Positions 35,541 to 42,870 of a stretch of 64,000 nt of DNA are shown one piece after another (the stretch's first letter is position 1; every line of letters starts with the position of its first letter). Below the pieces are notes generated by a model. That model was given only the letters and a program-made list of their open reading frames with translations, did not search any database and was not told the DNA's origin. A program made the position numbers and the translations under genes. The stretch comes from Chryseobacterium sp. c4a (GTDB lineage Bacteria; Bacteroidota; Bacteroidia; Flavobacteriales; Weeksellaceae), in assembly GCF_009900745.1 (NCBI RefSeq), contig NZ_WXVU01000013.1, positions 1 to 64,000 of the forward strand. Direction: 5' to 3'.

Positions 35541-35566
35541 AAAAAATCAGGTCTTAAAGACCTGAT
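35541..35566 (-). terminator. Intrinsic terminator for the lemA-TPM operon (minus strand)
   Basis: Stem ATCAGGTCT / AGACCTGAT with a 3-base loop (35546-35566). On the minus strand it is followed by TTTTTTATTT. It lies about 30 bases after the TPM gene stop codon. Confidence 0.85.
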
Positions 35567-35597
35567 CTGTTTATAAATGATTGTAATTATTGTAAGA

Positions 35598-36416
35598 TTA
35601 CCATCCTCCGGATGCACCGCCGCCGCCGAAACTTCCGCCACCGCCGAAGCCTCCAAAGCCACCGCCACCACCGCCGGAACTTCCACCACCGAAGCCTCCG
35701 CCTCCAAAACCACCTGGGAATGGGAAGAACCCACCAGGATAATTTCTGCGTCCTCTTCGGGTAATGATGACATCATCATCGTCATTATTACCATGGCCGC
35801 CGCCACCACCGCCTCGATTGCCAAAGAGGATAGCAATGATGATAAAAATAACAAATGCGATAATCAAAACCTTTAGGGCACTTCCGTCACCGGAAGGTGC
35901 CGTCGTTGGAACCGGTTTGAATTTGCCCTCAACGGCCTCCATAATGGCTGAGGTACCACGATTGATACCCTCATACCAAAGTCCTTTTTTAAAATTGGGA
36001 GTAACGATATAATCAAGAATCTGTCCTGCAACAGATGCAGTAAGGTATTGTTCTACAGCTCTTCCCTGCTGAATAGACATGGTATGGTCTTCAGTAGCAA
36101 TAAGGAAAACAACACCGTTATCTACGCCTTTTTTTCCGATCTTCCATTGCTCACCAAACATGGTGGCCAGAAAGTTAACATCTTCGCCTTTGGTTGATTT
36201 GATGATCACAACTTCAATTTCAGTAGAAGTGGAATCAGCAAATTTGATAAGCTTATTATTAAGTTCACTCTTTTCCTGTTCGGAAAGAATTCCGGCTTCA
36301 TCAAAAACAGGGTATAAAACAGCTGGTTTTTGAGGAATAGTGTATTGTGCTGATACAAATGTGTAAAAGCAGATCAGTAAAAATGAAAATACTATTTTAA
36401 GAGAACGTAATTTCAT
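35598..36416 (-). CDS. TPM-domain membrane protein with Gly-rich tail (YgcG-like)
   Basis: 272 residues. A signal peptide, then the TPM domain (about 35-165: LYPVFDEAGILSEQEKSELN, TSTEIEVVIIKS, GVVFLIATEDHTMSIQQGRA), one membrane helix (LIIAFVIFIIIAILF), and a tail of about 70 residues made almost wholly of Gly, Ser and Phe ending GGASGGW. The family is linked to photosystem or envelope repair in plants and is of unknown role in bacteria. Part of the operon lemA-TPM-TPM; the upstream TPM gene's 3' end overlaps this start by 20 bases. Confidence 0.87.
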   Translation of the reverse strand: MKLRSLKIVFSFLLICFYTFVSAQYTIPQKPAVLYPVFDEAGILSEQEKSELNNKLIKFADSTSTEIEVVIIKSTKGEDVNFLATMFGEQWKIGKKGVDNGVVFLIATEDHTMSIQQGRAVEQYLTASVAGQILDYIVTPNFKKGLWYEGINRGTSAIMEAVEGKFKPVPTTAPSGDGSALKVLIIAFVIFIIIAILFGNRGGGGGGHGNNDDDDVIITRRGRRNYPGGFFPFPGGFGGGGFGGGSSGGGGGGFGGFGGGGSFGGGGASGGW

Positions 36417-36825
36417 TTGGAAGTTGGTTTGGGTTTTCTCCTTCTACAGGAAAATGTTTTTTAAGTTCAAGGCCTGTTTCCAGAATAGCACTTTTCAACG
36501 CTTTATAATAATTTCCTTTGGCAAATTCAGAAGTGATATAGTCATGCAGATGATCCCAATACGATTGACTTACTTTTGCATGAATTCCTACATCTCCGAT
36601 TATGGTGAGGTATTTTTGTTCAAAATTTACATGAAAAAGCACAGCATTCCTATCAGTAGTCTTATCCATACACAGTTCTTTGAAAACCTCGAATGCTGTT
36701 TTAGCATCCCGTTTTTCTGTATTAGAGTCAATATGTACTCTAATCTCTCCCGTAGAATGGTCTTCTGCTGACTGAATCGCTTCCACAAGGGAAGCGATCT
36801 GTTGATTTGTAAGGAAATTACCCAT
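36397..36825 (-). CDS. Short TPM-domain protein
   Basis: 142 residues, essentially a lone TPM domain without signal peptide or membrane helix. LTNQQIASLVEAIQSAEDHS, STGEIRVHIDSN, RNAVLFHVNFEQKYLTIIGD and ILETGLELKKHFP are the family pattern. It begins 2 bases after the lemA stop codon and its last codons overlap the start of the membrane TPM gene. The pair of a soluble and a membrane TPM protein behind LemA is a recurring Bacteroidota arrangement; the joint function is not established. Confidence 0.87.
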   Translation of the reverse strand: MGNFLTNQQIASLVEAIQSAEDHSTGEIRVHIDSNTEKRDAKTAFEVFKELCMDKTTDRNAVLFHVNFEQKYLTIIGDVGIHAKVSQSYWDHLHDYITSEFAKGNYYKALKSAILETGLELKKHFPVEGENPNQLPNEITFS

Positions 36826-36827
36826 TA

Positions 36828-37433
36828 TTATTTGAATACTTCAGGGGCTTTCTGAGCTCCTGCATCAGCTTTGAAATAAGGTTTTTCTTTAAAGTTGGTG
36901 AAATTCGCCAAAATATTATTTGGGAAAGTCTTGATAGAGGTGTTGTAATCCTTTGCAGCATCGTTATAATAAACAGTTTCTGTTCTGATACTGTTTTCAA
37001 TAGCGGTATACTCTCTTTGGAAGTTAATATACTGCTGATCTGCCTTTAAATTAGGATAAGACTCTACCACAGCCATTAATCTGCTTAACGCCCCGGATAA
37101 TTCTCCTTGTGCAGCCTGGAATTTAGCAATATCAGCATCAGTCATATTGGTAGGATCAATATTGACAGAAGTCGCTTTAGAACGTGCTTCTACAACTTGT
37201 GTTAAAGTTTCCTGTTCAAATTTTGAATACGATTTTACAGTTCTCTCCAGGTTAGGGATAAGATTAGCTCTTTTCTGATACACAGTCTCTACATTAGACC
37301 ATTTTGCGTTAACAGTCTGTTCTTTGTTAACAAAATTGTTATATCCGCTTTTTCCCCAAAAGAATAAAACAGCAACAATAACAAGGAGGGCAATACCAAT
37401 AGTTCCTGCGCCCAGACATCCTTTATTTTTCAT
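36828..37433 (-). CDS. lemA: LemA-family membrane protein
   Basis: 201 residues. One N-terminal membrane helix (GIALLVIVAVLFFWGKSG) followed by the LemA helical bundle: NAKWSNVETVYQKRANLIPN, EARSKATSV, LSRLMAVVESYPNLKADQQY, NSIRTETVYYNDAAKDYN and FPNNILANF. First gene of the lemA-TPM-TPM operon. A minus-strand -7 box TATATTTG at 37464-37471, about 30 bases upstream, supports this start. Confidence 0.94.
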   Translation of the reverse strand: MKNKGCLGAGTIGIALLVIVAVLFFWGKSGYNNFVNKEQTVNAKWSNVETVYQKRANLIPNLERTVKSYSKFEQETLTQVVEARSKATSVNIDPTNMTDADIAKFQAAQGELSGALSRLMAVVESYPNLKADQQYINFQREYTAIENSIRTETVYYNDAAKDYNTSIKTFPNNILANFTNFKEKPYFKADAGAQKAPEVFK

Positions 37434-37463
37434 AGTTTATTTTTTTTAATTTTTTGTGCTAAT

Positions 37464-37491
37464 CAAATATACAAATTATGTGCTAATTTTG
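37464..37491. promoter_or_regulatory. Back-to-back -7 boxes for lemA and folA
   Basis: TATATTTG on the minus strand (37464-37471) points to lemA and TAATTTTG on the plus strand (37484-37491) points to folA, only 12 bases apart. Good TTG boxes at standard spacing are not seen for either, so the call rests on the -7 boxes and position. Confidence 0.5.
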
Positions 37492-37508
37492 TAAAAAATT
37501 ATATTTGA

Positions 37509-38006
37509 ATGACAACAATAGTGGTAGCTATGGGAGAGAAGAATGAGATTGGTTTTGAAAACCAGTTGCTTTGGCATCTTCCGAAAGATTTAAAACATTT
37601 TAAAGACCTTACCTCGGGACATCCGATCATTATGGGAAGAAAAACATATGAAAGTATAGGAAAGCCACTTCCTAATCGTACAAATATTGTTGTTTCAAGA
37701 AAAAAAGATTGGTTTGAGGAAGGAATTCTGATTGTAGGAAGCCTTAAAGAAGCTCTCAAGTTTGCTAAAAAGATCGATGAAGAAGTTTTCGTTATCGGCG
37801 GAGGTAATATCTATGAACAGACCATGGAGCTTGTGGATAAGCTTGAGGTTACTTTAGTGAAAGCAGATCTGAAAGCGGATACCTTTTTCCCGAAGATCAA
37901 TGAGAAAATCTGGAAAAAGACCAATGAAGTCTGCCATGAAAAAGACGAAAAGAATGGCTATGATTTCTGTTTCCAGACGTTTGAAAGAATAAAGAGTGAA
38001 GCTTAA
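37509..38006 (+). CDS. folA: Dihydrofolate reductase
   Basis: 165 residues. Reduces dihydrofolate to tetrahydrofolate with NADPH, in the cytoplasm. IVVAMGEKNEIGFENQLLWHLPKDLKHFK carries the substrate-site residues in split form (NEIG, LLWHLP, D of PKDLKHF). MGRKTYESIGKPLPNRTNIV and FVIGGGNIYEQ are the NADPH-binding motifs. No thyA is adjacent, unlike many genomes. Confidence 0.95.
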   Translation: MTTIVVAMGEKNEIGFENQLLWHLPKDLKHFKDLTSGHPIIMGRKTYESIGKPLPNRTNIVVSRKKDWFEEGILIVGSLKEALKFAKKIDEEVFVIGGGNIYEQTMELVDKLEVTLVKADLKADTFFPKINEKIWKKTNEVCHEKDEKNGYDFCFQTFERIKSEA

Positions 38007-38076
38007 CAGAATTCTGTATAATAAGTGAGTTTAAAAATCGATTAGGATAGGATAATTACCATTCACCATTGACTTT

Positions 38077-38108
38077 TTGAACTTTAACCTTTAAATTTAT
38101 TATCTTTG
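38077..38108 (+). promoter_or_regulatory. Bacteroidota-type promoter, strong match
   Basis: TTTTTG ending at 38079, 21 bases, then TATCTTTG at 38101-38108, 18 bases before the ATG at 38127. Both boxes and the spacing fit the consensus. Confidence 0.75.
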
Positions 38109-38126
38109 CACTTCTAAAATTTAATA

Positions 38127-38693
38127 ATGAATAAATACATAAAAATTGCGGTAGCAGCAATCCTTATTCTTCTAGGACTTTATATGATGTTTTACACAAG
38201 AAGTCTTGGTTGGGGAATTGTTGTATTTCTTTTGGCAGCCATTCCAATTGCTCTTTTCTTTAAAAATGAATATATTCTTTTGGCATTCTGGCAATTGAGA
38301 AAACAAAATATGGAAAAAGCAGCTGAATGGTTATCTAAAGTAACAGACTACCAAGGGCAATTACATAAAACTCAATATGGATATTTCCATTATCTATTAG
38401 GGTTAACACAAGCTCAGGATCACCCGACAAAAGTGGAGCCGCTAATGAAAAAAGCTTTAGAATATGGTTTGAATATGAAGCACGACAGAGCAATGGCTAC
38501 TTTAAATCTTGCAGCAGCAGCTCTTTCTAAAGGGAGAAGACAGGAAGGACAAAAACTATTGGAAGAAGCTAAAAGATTAGACAGTGCAGGAATGATGACT
38601 GATCAGATCAAAATGATGAAAGATCAGCTGAAAATGCCAACTATGCAGAAGCACATGCACAATCCTAACATGAGACAAAGAGGTAGATTCTAA
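38127..38693 (+). CDS. Membrane-anchored TPR-like protein
   Basis: 188 residues. Two N-terminal membrane helices (IKIAVAAILILLGLYMMF and GWGIVVFLLAAIPIALFF), then a cytoplasmic helical region (about 50-155) with TPR-like helix pairs: ILLAFWQLRKQNMEKAAEWL, YFHYLLGLTQAQDHPTKVEP, RAMATLNLAAAALSKGRRQE. The tail is Met/Gln/Pro/Arg-rich. Related flavobacterial proteins are usually left as hypothetical. A strong promoter and a terminator frame it as a single-gene transcript. Confidence 0.75.
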   Translation: MNKYIKIAVAAILILLGLYMMFYTRSLGWGIVVFLLAAIPIALFFKNEYILLAFWQLRKQNMEKAAEWLSKVTDYQGQLHKTQYGYFHYLLGLTQAQDHPTKVEPLMKKALEYGLNMKHDRAMATLNLAAAALSKGRRQEGQKLLEEAKRLDSAGMMTDQIKMMKDQLKMPTMQKHMHNPNMRQRGRF

Positions 38694-38717
38694 TAAGAAA
38701 TCCTCAGATTCATATAA

Positions 38718-38750
38718 AAAAGTCCTGAATTTTCAGGACTTTTTGTTTTT
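38718..38750. terminator. Terminator overlapping the end of the convergent gene
   Basis: Perfect 12-bp stem AAAAGTCCTGAA / TTCAGGACTTTT with a 2-base loop, then TGTTTTT. Its right arm covers the stop codon (38733) and last codons of the convergent lipoprotein gene, whose KKNKKS tail is thus partly dictated by the hairpin. It can act in both directions. Confidence 0.85.
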
Positions 38751-39269
38751 CTTATTAGGAGGAGGAGGTGGAGCTTCCTGATGGAAAAAGGTATCTTTGG
38801 GATAAATGTTTTCTTTTACACGGAGTAAGCTATCCAGTTTTATAAATCTATCACGAAGGCCATCATCATAAAAATTATGTTTCTGATTTTTGTAATTCAC
38901 GGAAACTAGGGGGAAATTAGTATTCTGTTCTATCCTGTTCTCTTTGTTAAGGTATTTAAGATAATTTTCAAAAGAAAGAGGATCTCTTGCTTTAATTTTA
39001 TAAATGATCTTAGGTAATGTTTGAGTTTTTTTTCCACCCGTATCTATCTGAGAATATTTTTCTAAGAAGAGAGTGTCATTTTGCTTGATAAAAGTATATG
39101 TTTCAAATGCGAAAAAAGTACACGCTGAAAGATTAGTATTGATTGTCACTGTATCTCCATTCTCCATTTTTTCTGAAAACTGATAAAGATCCTTATCAAG
39201 ATCAAATTTGTGTTCCTTTTTACAGGATAATAAAGAAAATGCCAGAATAATGAAGTAATGTTTTTTCAT
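38733..39269 (-). CDS. Small lipoprotein of unknown function
   Basis: 178 residues when started at the ATG ending at 39269, which gives a proper lipoprotein signal (MKKHYFIILAFSLLSCKKE). A start 11 codons upstream would put a charged MVMIKPRKCSD in front of the signal and overlap the TRIC gene, so it is rejected. The mature part is a mixed beta-rich domain with no recognised motif and ends in a short Pro stretch (EAPPPPPNKKNKKS). It lies 4 bases after the TRIC-family gene and is probably co-transcribed. Confidence 0.72.
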   Translation of the reverse strand: MKKHYFIILAFSLLSCKKEHKFDLDKDLYQFSEKMENGDTVTINTNLSACTFFAFETYTFIKQNDTLFLEKYSQIDTGGKKTQTLPKIIYKIKARDPLSFENYLKYLNKENRIEQNTNFPLVSVNYKNQKHNFYDDGLRDRFIKLDSLLRVKENIYPKDTFFHQEAPPPPPNKKNKKS

Positions 39270-39273
39270 ATCA

Positions 39274-39906
39274 CTACATTTCCGAGGTTTGATCATAACC
39301 ATAAAATTTGGGCATTTGCCATTGATATTTCACGGCAAGTGTTCGAATGGCAACAATCAATAAAATGGTAAAAATCTGCACAAAAGTATAAGAAAGGGGT
39401 GTATACTTTGTCATTAATAAAAACGCCGCTCCACCTACAATACATGCAGTAGCATAGATCTCTTTTCTGAAGATCAAAGGAATTCTGTTGAGTAATATAT
39501 CCCGGATAATTCCTCCAAAGCACCCTGTGATGGTTCCCAGACCAATACAGATTAAAGGATGGATACCTACGTTCAGCCCTTTTTGAATACCAATAATGGT
39601 AAATAATCCCAGTCCGAAACTGTCGAAAATAAATAAGGTTACCTTAAAGTTTTTTTCAAGGGACTTGAATACCATTGAAAAGATACTGGTAATGAGAATC
39701 AGGGCACACATCAAAAGATCATGCATCCAGAATACAGGAATATCCAATAGGAGATCCCTTACAGTTCCTCCACCTACGGAAGTAACAAAGGCAATAATAA
39801 GAACGCCAAAAGGATCAAGCCGTTTCTGCATGGCTGCAAAACTTCCTGACATGGAAAACGCAATGGTTCCAAGTACTTCTATGGCAAAATTGAACTGTTC
39901 GTGCAT
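39274..39906 (-). CDS. TRIC-type trimeric intracellular cation channel (UPF0126)
   Basis: 210 residues, about seven membrane segments in two repeats of the UPF0126 unit. The first repeat has ALL-type IAFSMSGSFAAMQKRLDPFG and GGGTVRDLLLD; the second has GCFGGIIRDILLNRIP. GGxxRD in each repeat marks the pore-lining helix kinks of bacterial TRIC proteins, homologous to the animal TRIC potassium channels. Earlier annotations call the family YadS/YicG. Location is the inner membrane. Confidence 0.9.
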   Translation of the reverse strand: MHEQFNFAIEVLGTIAFSMSGSFAAMQKRLDPFGVLIIAFVTSVGGGTVRDLLLDIPVFWMHDLLMCALILITSIFSMVFKSLEKNFKVTLFIFDSFGLGLFTIIGIQKGLNVGIHPLICIGLGTITGCFGGIIRDILLNRIPLIFRKEIYATACIVGGAAFLLMTKYTPLSYTFVQIFTILLIVAIRTLAVKYQWQMPKFYGYDQTSEM

Positions 39907-39910
39907 ATAT

Positions 39911-40015
39911 AATTATAAATGATCGTTGATAAATGATAATTGATGAGTGATTTTTCTGCTTAAGCAAATTCTTGGCCATTGTATCAATTATCATTTATCG
40001 CTTATCAATTATAAT
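39911..40015. repeat. Long imperfect inverted repeat between coaD and TRIC genes
   Basis: Left arm at 39911-39943 and right arm at 39983-40015 are near complements about 33 bases long, including a perfect GATAAATGATAATTGAT / ATCAATTATCATTTATC. The loop is about 39 bases (contains TTTTTCTGCTTAAGC). It lies in the short gap between two minus-strand genes and could act as a transcript-processing or attenuation hairpin. Confidence 0.7.
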
Positions 40016-40020
40016 ACTGT

Positions 40021-40485
40021 TTATCGTTCAACCCTTACAGAATCTGGAACCATCAGTTCGTATTCGCCACCGTGGGTGATGATTTCTCTTACGATGCTGC
40101 TGCTGATAAAAGATTTCCCGGATGAAGTTAATAAGAATACGGTTTCCAGTTTTTTGTGGGCTAAAGTTCTGTTGGTATGAGCAATGGCCTTTTCGAATTC
40201 AAAATCTGCAGGGTTTCTAAGGCCTCTGATGATATATTGAGCATTCTTTTCAAAACAGTAATCCACTGTTAAGCCTTCAAATGAGTCTACTTCTACATTG
40301 GGAAATTCTGCTACGGAATTTTGAATGAACTCCTTTCTTTTTTCAAGAGGAAACATATATTTCTTCTGGGAATTCTGCCCAATAGCAATTATTAATTTAT
40401 CAAATAGCGGTGCCGCTCTTTCTATAATATCGTAATGTCCTAAAGTGATAGGGTCGAATGACCCTGGGAAAACAGCAATTTTCAT
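40021..40485 (-). CDS. coaD: Phosphopantetheine adenylyltransferase
   Basis: 154 residues. The fourth step of coenzyme A synthesis: ATP plus 4'-phosphopantetheine to dephospho-CoA. The nucleotidyltransferase motif FPGSFDPITLGH (6-17) with the TxGH site, IGQNSQKKYMF, IIRGLRNPADFEFE and ISSSIVREI are all present. Adjacent to ddl (74 bases away, same strand). Confidence 0.96.
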   Translation of the reverse strand: MKIAVFPGSFDPITLGHYDIIERAAPLFDKLIIAIGQNSQKKYMFPLEKRKEFIQNSVAEFPNVEVDSFEGLTVDYCFEKNAQYIIRGLRNPADFEFEKAIAHTNRTLAHKKLETVFLLTSSGKSFISSSIVREIITHGGEYELMVPDSVRVER

Positions 40486-40559
40486 GTTGTATGAGTTATG
40501 ATTTTGAGTTATCCATATATTGGTTTAAATTCTAACCTTTAATGTCTCGCTTCTACTAT

Positions 40560-41549
40560 CTATTTTCTTTTATTTAAAGCTTTTTCAACTTCGTTTCCAC
40601 AAAGATCCATAATGGAAATTCCATAGTGTTTTGCTTGCTGAGGAAGAATGCTTGCAGGAGAGAATCCCGGGTTGGTATTCATTTCAAGCATATAAGGAAT
40701 GCCATCCATTAAAATAAATTCGCTTCGCGAAAAACCGCTCATGCCAAGGGAATTATAAGCTCTTTTAGCTATTTCTTCTACTCTTTTTGTAGTTTCTTCG
40801 TCAATTCTTGCAGGGGTGATTTCTTCAGAAGCACCTTCATATTTAGCTTCATAATCGAAGAACTCTTTTGTAGGAACAATTTCCGTAATTCCTAAAACAA
40901 TGGTTTCACCTTTAAAATCAATAACACCTACTGAAACTTCCATTCCGTTTAGGAAACTTTCAATCAAGATTTCGTGGTCTTCTTTGAAAGCAAATTCTGT
41001 AGCAGCAATCAGTTCAGATTTTTCTTTTACTTTAGAAATTCCAAGAGAAGATCCGGATTGGTTTGGTTTTACAAAAAGTGGAAGTTTTAATTCTTCTACA
41101 ATTTTATCCACATTGATTTCTTCACCTTTTCTTAGATAGATGCTTTTTGCCGATGGAATTCCATATTTTGACAATACGGCAAGCGTATCTTTTTTATTGA
41201 AAGTAAGGGCACTCTGATAAAAATCACAACCTGTATATTTTTGACCTATGGCATCCCAATAAGCCTGTAAAATACCATTCTCACCTGGTGTTCCGTGAAT
41301 GATATTGAAACATACATCAAATTTTAATGTTTCTCCATTATCTAAGGTAACAGAGAAATCTCCTCTGTTGATAGGGAGTTTTTTATCATCTTCTCTTAAA
41401 AAATACCACTCATCTTTAAGAACTACTACTTTATATACGTCATACAGATTTCTGTCTAAAGAATCATAGATCAACTGCCCGCTTTTTAAGGATACAACAT
41501 ATTCATCGGAATAGCCTCCCATTACTACGGCAACACTTTTTTTGTTCAT
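40560..41549 (-). CDS. ddl: D-alanine--D-alanine ligase
   Basis: About 329 residues, ATP-grasp enzyme that makes the D-Ala-D-Ala dipeptide for peptidoglycan. MNKKSVAVVMGGYSDEYVVS at the start, IIHGTPGENG, LPLFVKPNQSGSSLGISKVK (ATP-grasp loop), SVGVIDFKGE and MLEMNTNPGFSP with the metal-binding Glu/Asn are visible. I place the start at the second ATG, two codons inside the longest frame (41555), because MNKKS is the natural N-terminus. A minus-strand -7 box TAAATTTG lies at 41572-41579. Confidence 0.95.
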   Translation of the reverse strand: MNKKSVAVVMGGYSDEYVVSLKSGQLIYDSLDRNLYDVYKVVVLKDEWYFLREDDKKLPINRGDFSVTLDNGETLKFDVCFNIIHGTPGENGILQAYWDAIGQKYTGCDFYQSALTFNKKDTLAVLSKYGIPSAKSIYLRKGEEINVDKIVEELKLPLFVKPNQSGSSLGISKVKEKSELIAATEFAFKEDHEILIESFLNGMEVSVGVIDFKGETIVLGITEIVPTKEFFDYEAKYEGASEEITPARIDEETTKRVEEIAKRAYNSLGMSGFSRSEFILMDGIPYMLEMNTNPGFSPASILPQQAKHYGISIMDLCGNEVEKALNKRK

Positions 41550-41671
41550 AACCATATAGTATCAATTGAGGCAAATTTAAACATTTTATGCAATGCAATA
41601 CGGGAAATCGGGAAATTTTAAAATCAAAAATGAATTGTGTTAAATAAAAAGTCCATTCTAAAATTATTAGC

Positions 41672-41679
41672 TATATTTG
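41672..41679 (+). promoter_or_regulatory. -7 box for the PASTA-protein gene
   Basis: Perfect TATATTTG, 26 bases before the ATG at 41706. It lies inside the longest frame that begins with GTG at 41637, so that upstream start is unlikely. No TTG at standard spacing is seen. Confidence 0.5.
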
Positions 41680-41705
41680 CGGTTATAATTAAAGTATTTT
41701 TAAGT

Positions 41706-42797
41706 ATGCTTAAATCACTTTTCAATTGGAAAGTTTTAGTGAATTTAGTAGTGGCAATCGGTGTTTTCGTAGGGCTAGTATGGCTTACGTTCCGCTGGTT
41801 AGAGTACCATACTAATCATGGCCAGGAAATTCCTGTCCCCAATGTTGTAAATAAATCCGTGCATGATGCCGTTAAAATATTAGATGACACAGGCTTGGAA
41901 TATGATGTGGACAGTGCTAATTATGATCCTAAATACAGACCGTTTCAAGTGCTGCAGATTTATCCTGCGCCAGGTTCTCGTGTAAAGGATGGAAGAACAG
42001 TACGTCTTAAAGTAAATCCAAGAACATGGGCTCCTATTGTAGTTCCGGATGTGATCAATAAATATTCAGGATTGGCATTCCAGAGATTGGATCAGGTAGG
42101 TCTTAAAATTGGTGATACTATCTATGAACCAAGTATTCAGAAAGATGCTCTTTTAAGAATTTTATATAAAGGAAATGCCGTAAATCCAGGTACCAAAATT
42201 CCTAGATTCTCTATTATTGACGTTGTGGTAGGATCTGGGCCAATGAGAAATATCTCTATCCCGAATGTAGTAGGACTTTCTGTAAAAGAAGCAAGAGCAG
42301 TCATTACCAAGAGTATGTTTGAAGTAGGATTGGTAGAATATGAAGATGGTGGTAAGGATGAGTCTGATATTATCTACTATCAGGATCCTGCATCAGGAGA
42401 TGTTCGTGATCAGGGCATGCAGATTGACCTTTGGGCAAGTAAAAAAACTCCGGCAGAGCTTAGAGCAAAAGTGGAACAGTTGAATTCTATTTACCGAATG
42501 AAGGTAGATACTTCTCTGCCACCGGTGCGATATGAAGAAGTTCATAATGAACCTCGTTATGATGCGCCAGTAGTACCTGCTCCAGCACCTAAAAGAGAAA
42601 CACCGAAGGCCGAAGCTCCAAAAACAGAGACTCCAAAGCCTCAGTCTACAACTCCGAAACCTGTAACTACAGGAACAGAGAAGCCTAAAGCTTCTACCAG
42701 TACTCCGGCTACAGGAAACACTGCGAAACCTGCAGCTTCAAACCCTGCACAGCAACCTGCTCAAAAGCCAAAGGCTAAGAAAGTAGTCGTAGAATAA
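41706..42797 (+). CDS. Membrane-anchored PASTA-domain protein
   Basis: 363 residues from the ATG at 41706; a GTG at 41637 would add 23 residues overlapping the promoter, so it is rejected. One membrane helix (LVNLVVAIGVFVGLVWLTF) and then three PASTA repeats outside: IPVPNVVNKS (after about residue 37), IVVPDVINKY and ISIPNVVGLS, each ending in the usual VKDGRTVRLKV-like strand. The last 80 residues are Pro/Lys/Thr/Ala-rich. PASTA domains bind peptidoglycan or beta-lactams on Ser/Thr kinases and PBPs; here there is no kinase or transpeptidase. Divergent from ddl, which fits a cell-wall role. Confidence 0.88.
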   Translation: MLKSLFNWKVLVNLVVAIGVFVGLVWLTFRWLEYHTNHGQEIPVPNVVNKSVHDAVKILDDTGLEYDVDSANYDPKYRPFQVLQIYPAPGSRVKDGRTVRLKVNPRTWAPIVVPDVINKYSGLAFQRLDQVGLKIGDTIYEPSIQKDALLRILYKGNAVNPGTKIPRFSIIDVVVGSGPMRNISIPNVVGLSVKEARAVITKSMFEVGLVEYEDGGKDESDIIYYQDPASGDVRDQGMQIDLWASKKTPAELRAKVEQLNSIYRMKVDTSLPPVRYEEVHNEPRYDAPVVPAPAPKRETPKAEAPKTETPKPQSTTPKPVTTGTEKPKASTSTPATGNTAKPAASNPAQQPAQKPKAKKVVVE

Positions 42798-42821
42798 ATA
42801 TAGATTAATAGTAAAAATATA

Positions 42822-42852
42822 GGCTTCAACTGCAAAATGTTGAAGCCTTTTG
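42822..42852 (+). terminator. Intrinsic terminator after the PASTA gene
   Basis: Stem AGGCTTCA / TGAAGCCT with an 11-base loop, followed by TTTTGTG. It sits just ahead of the pseudouridine synthase gene. Confidence 0.75.
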
Positions 42853-42870
42853 TGTAAAAAAATAAATACA

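Noticed and set aside
35522..35876. Ala/Val/Ser-rich and Thr/Ala-rich frames over the end of the TPM gene
   Set aside because: They are shadow frames of the Gly-rich GGN repeat coding region in the TPM gene.
41637..41705. GTG start giving a longer PASTA protein
   Set aside because: The extension contains the TATATTTG -7 box and would place a second hydrophobic stretch before the normal anchor.
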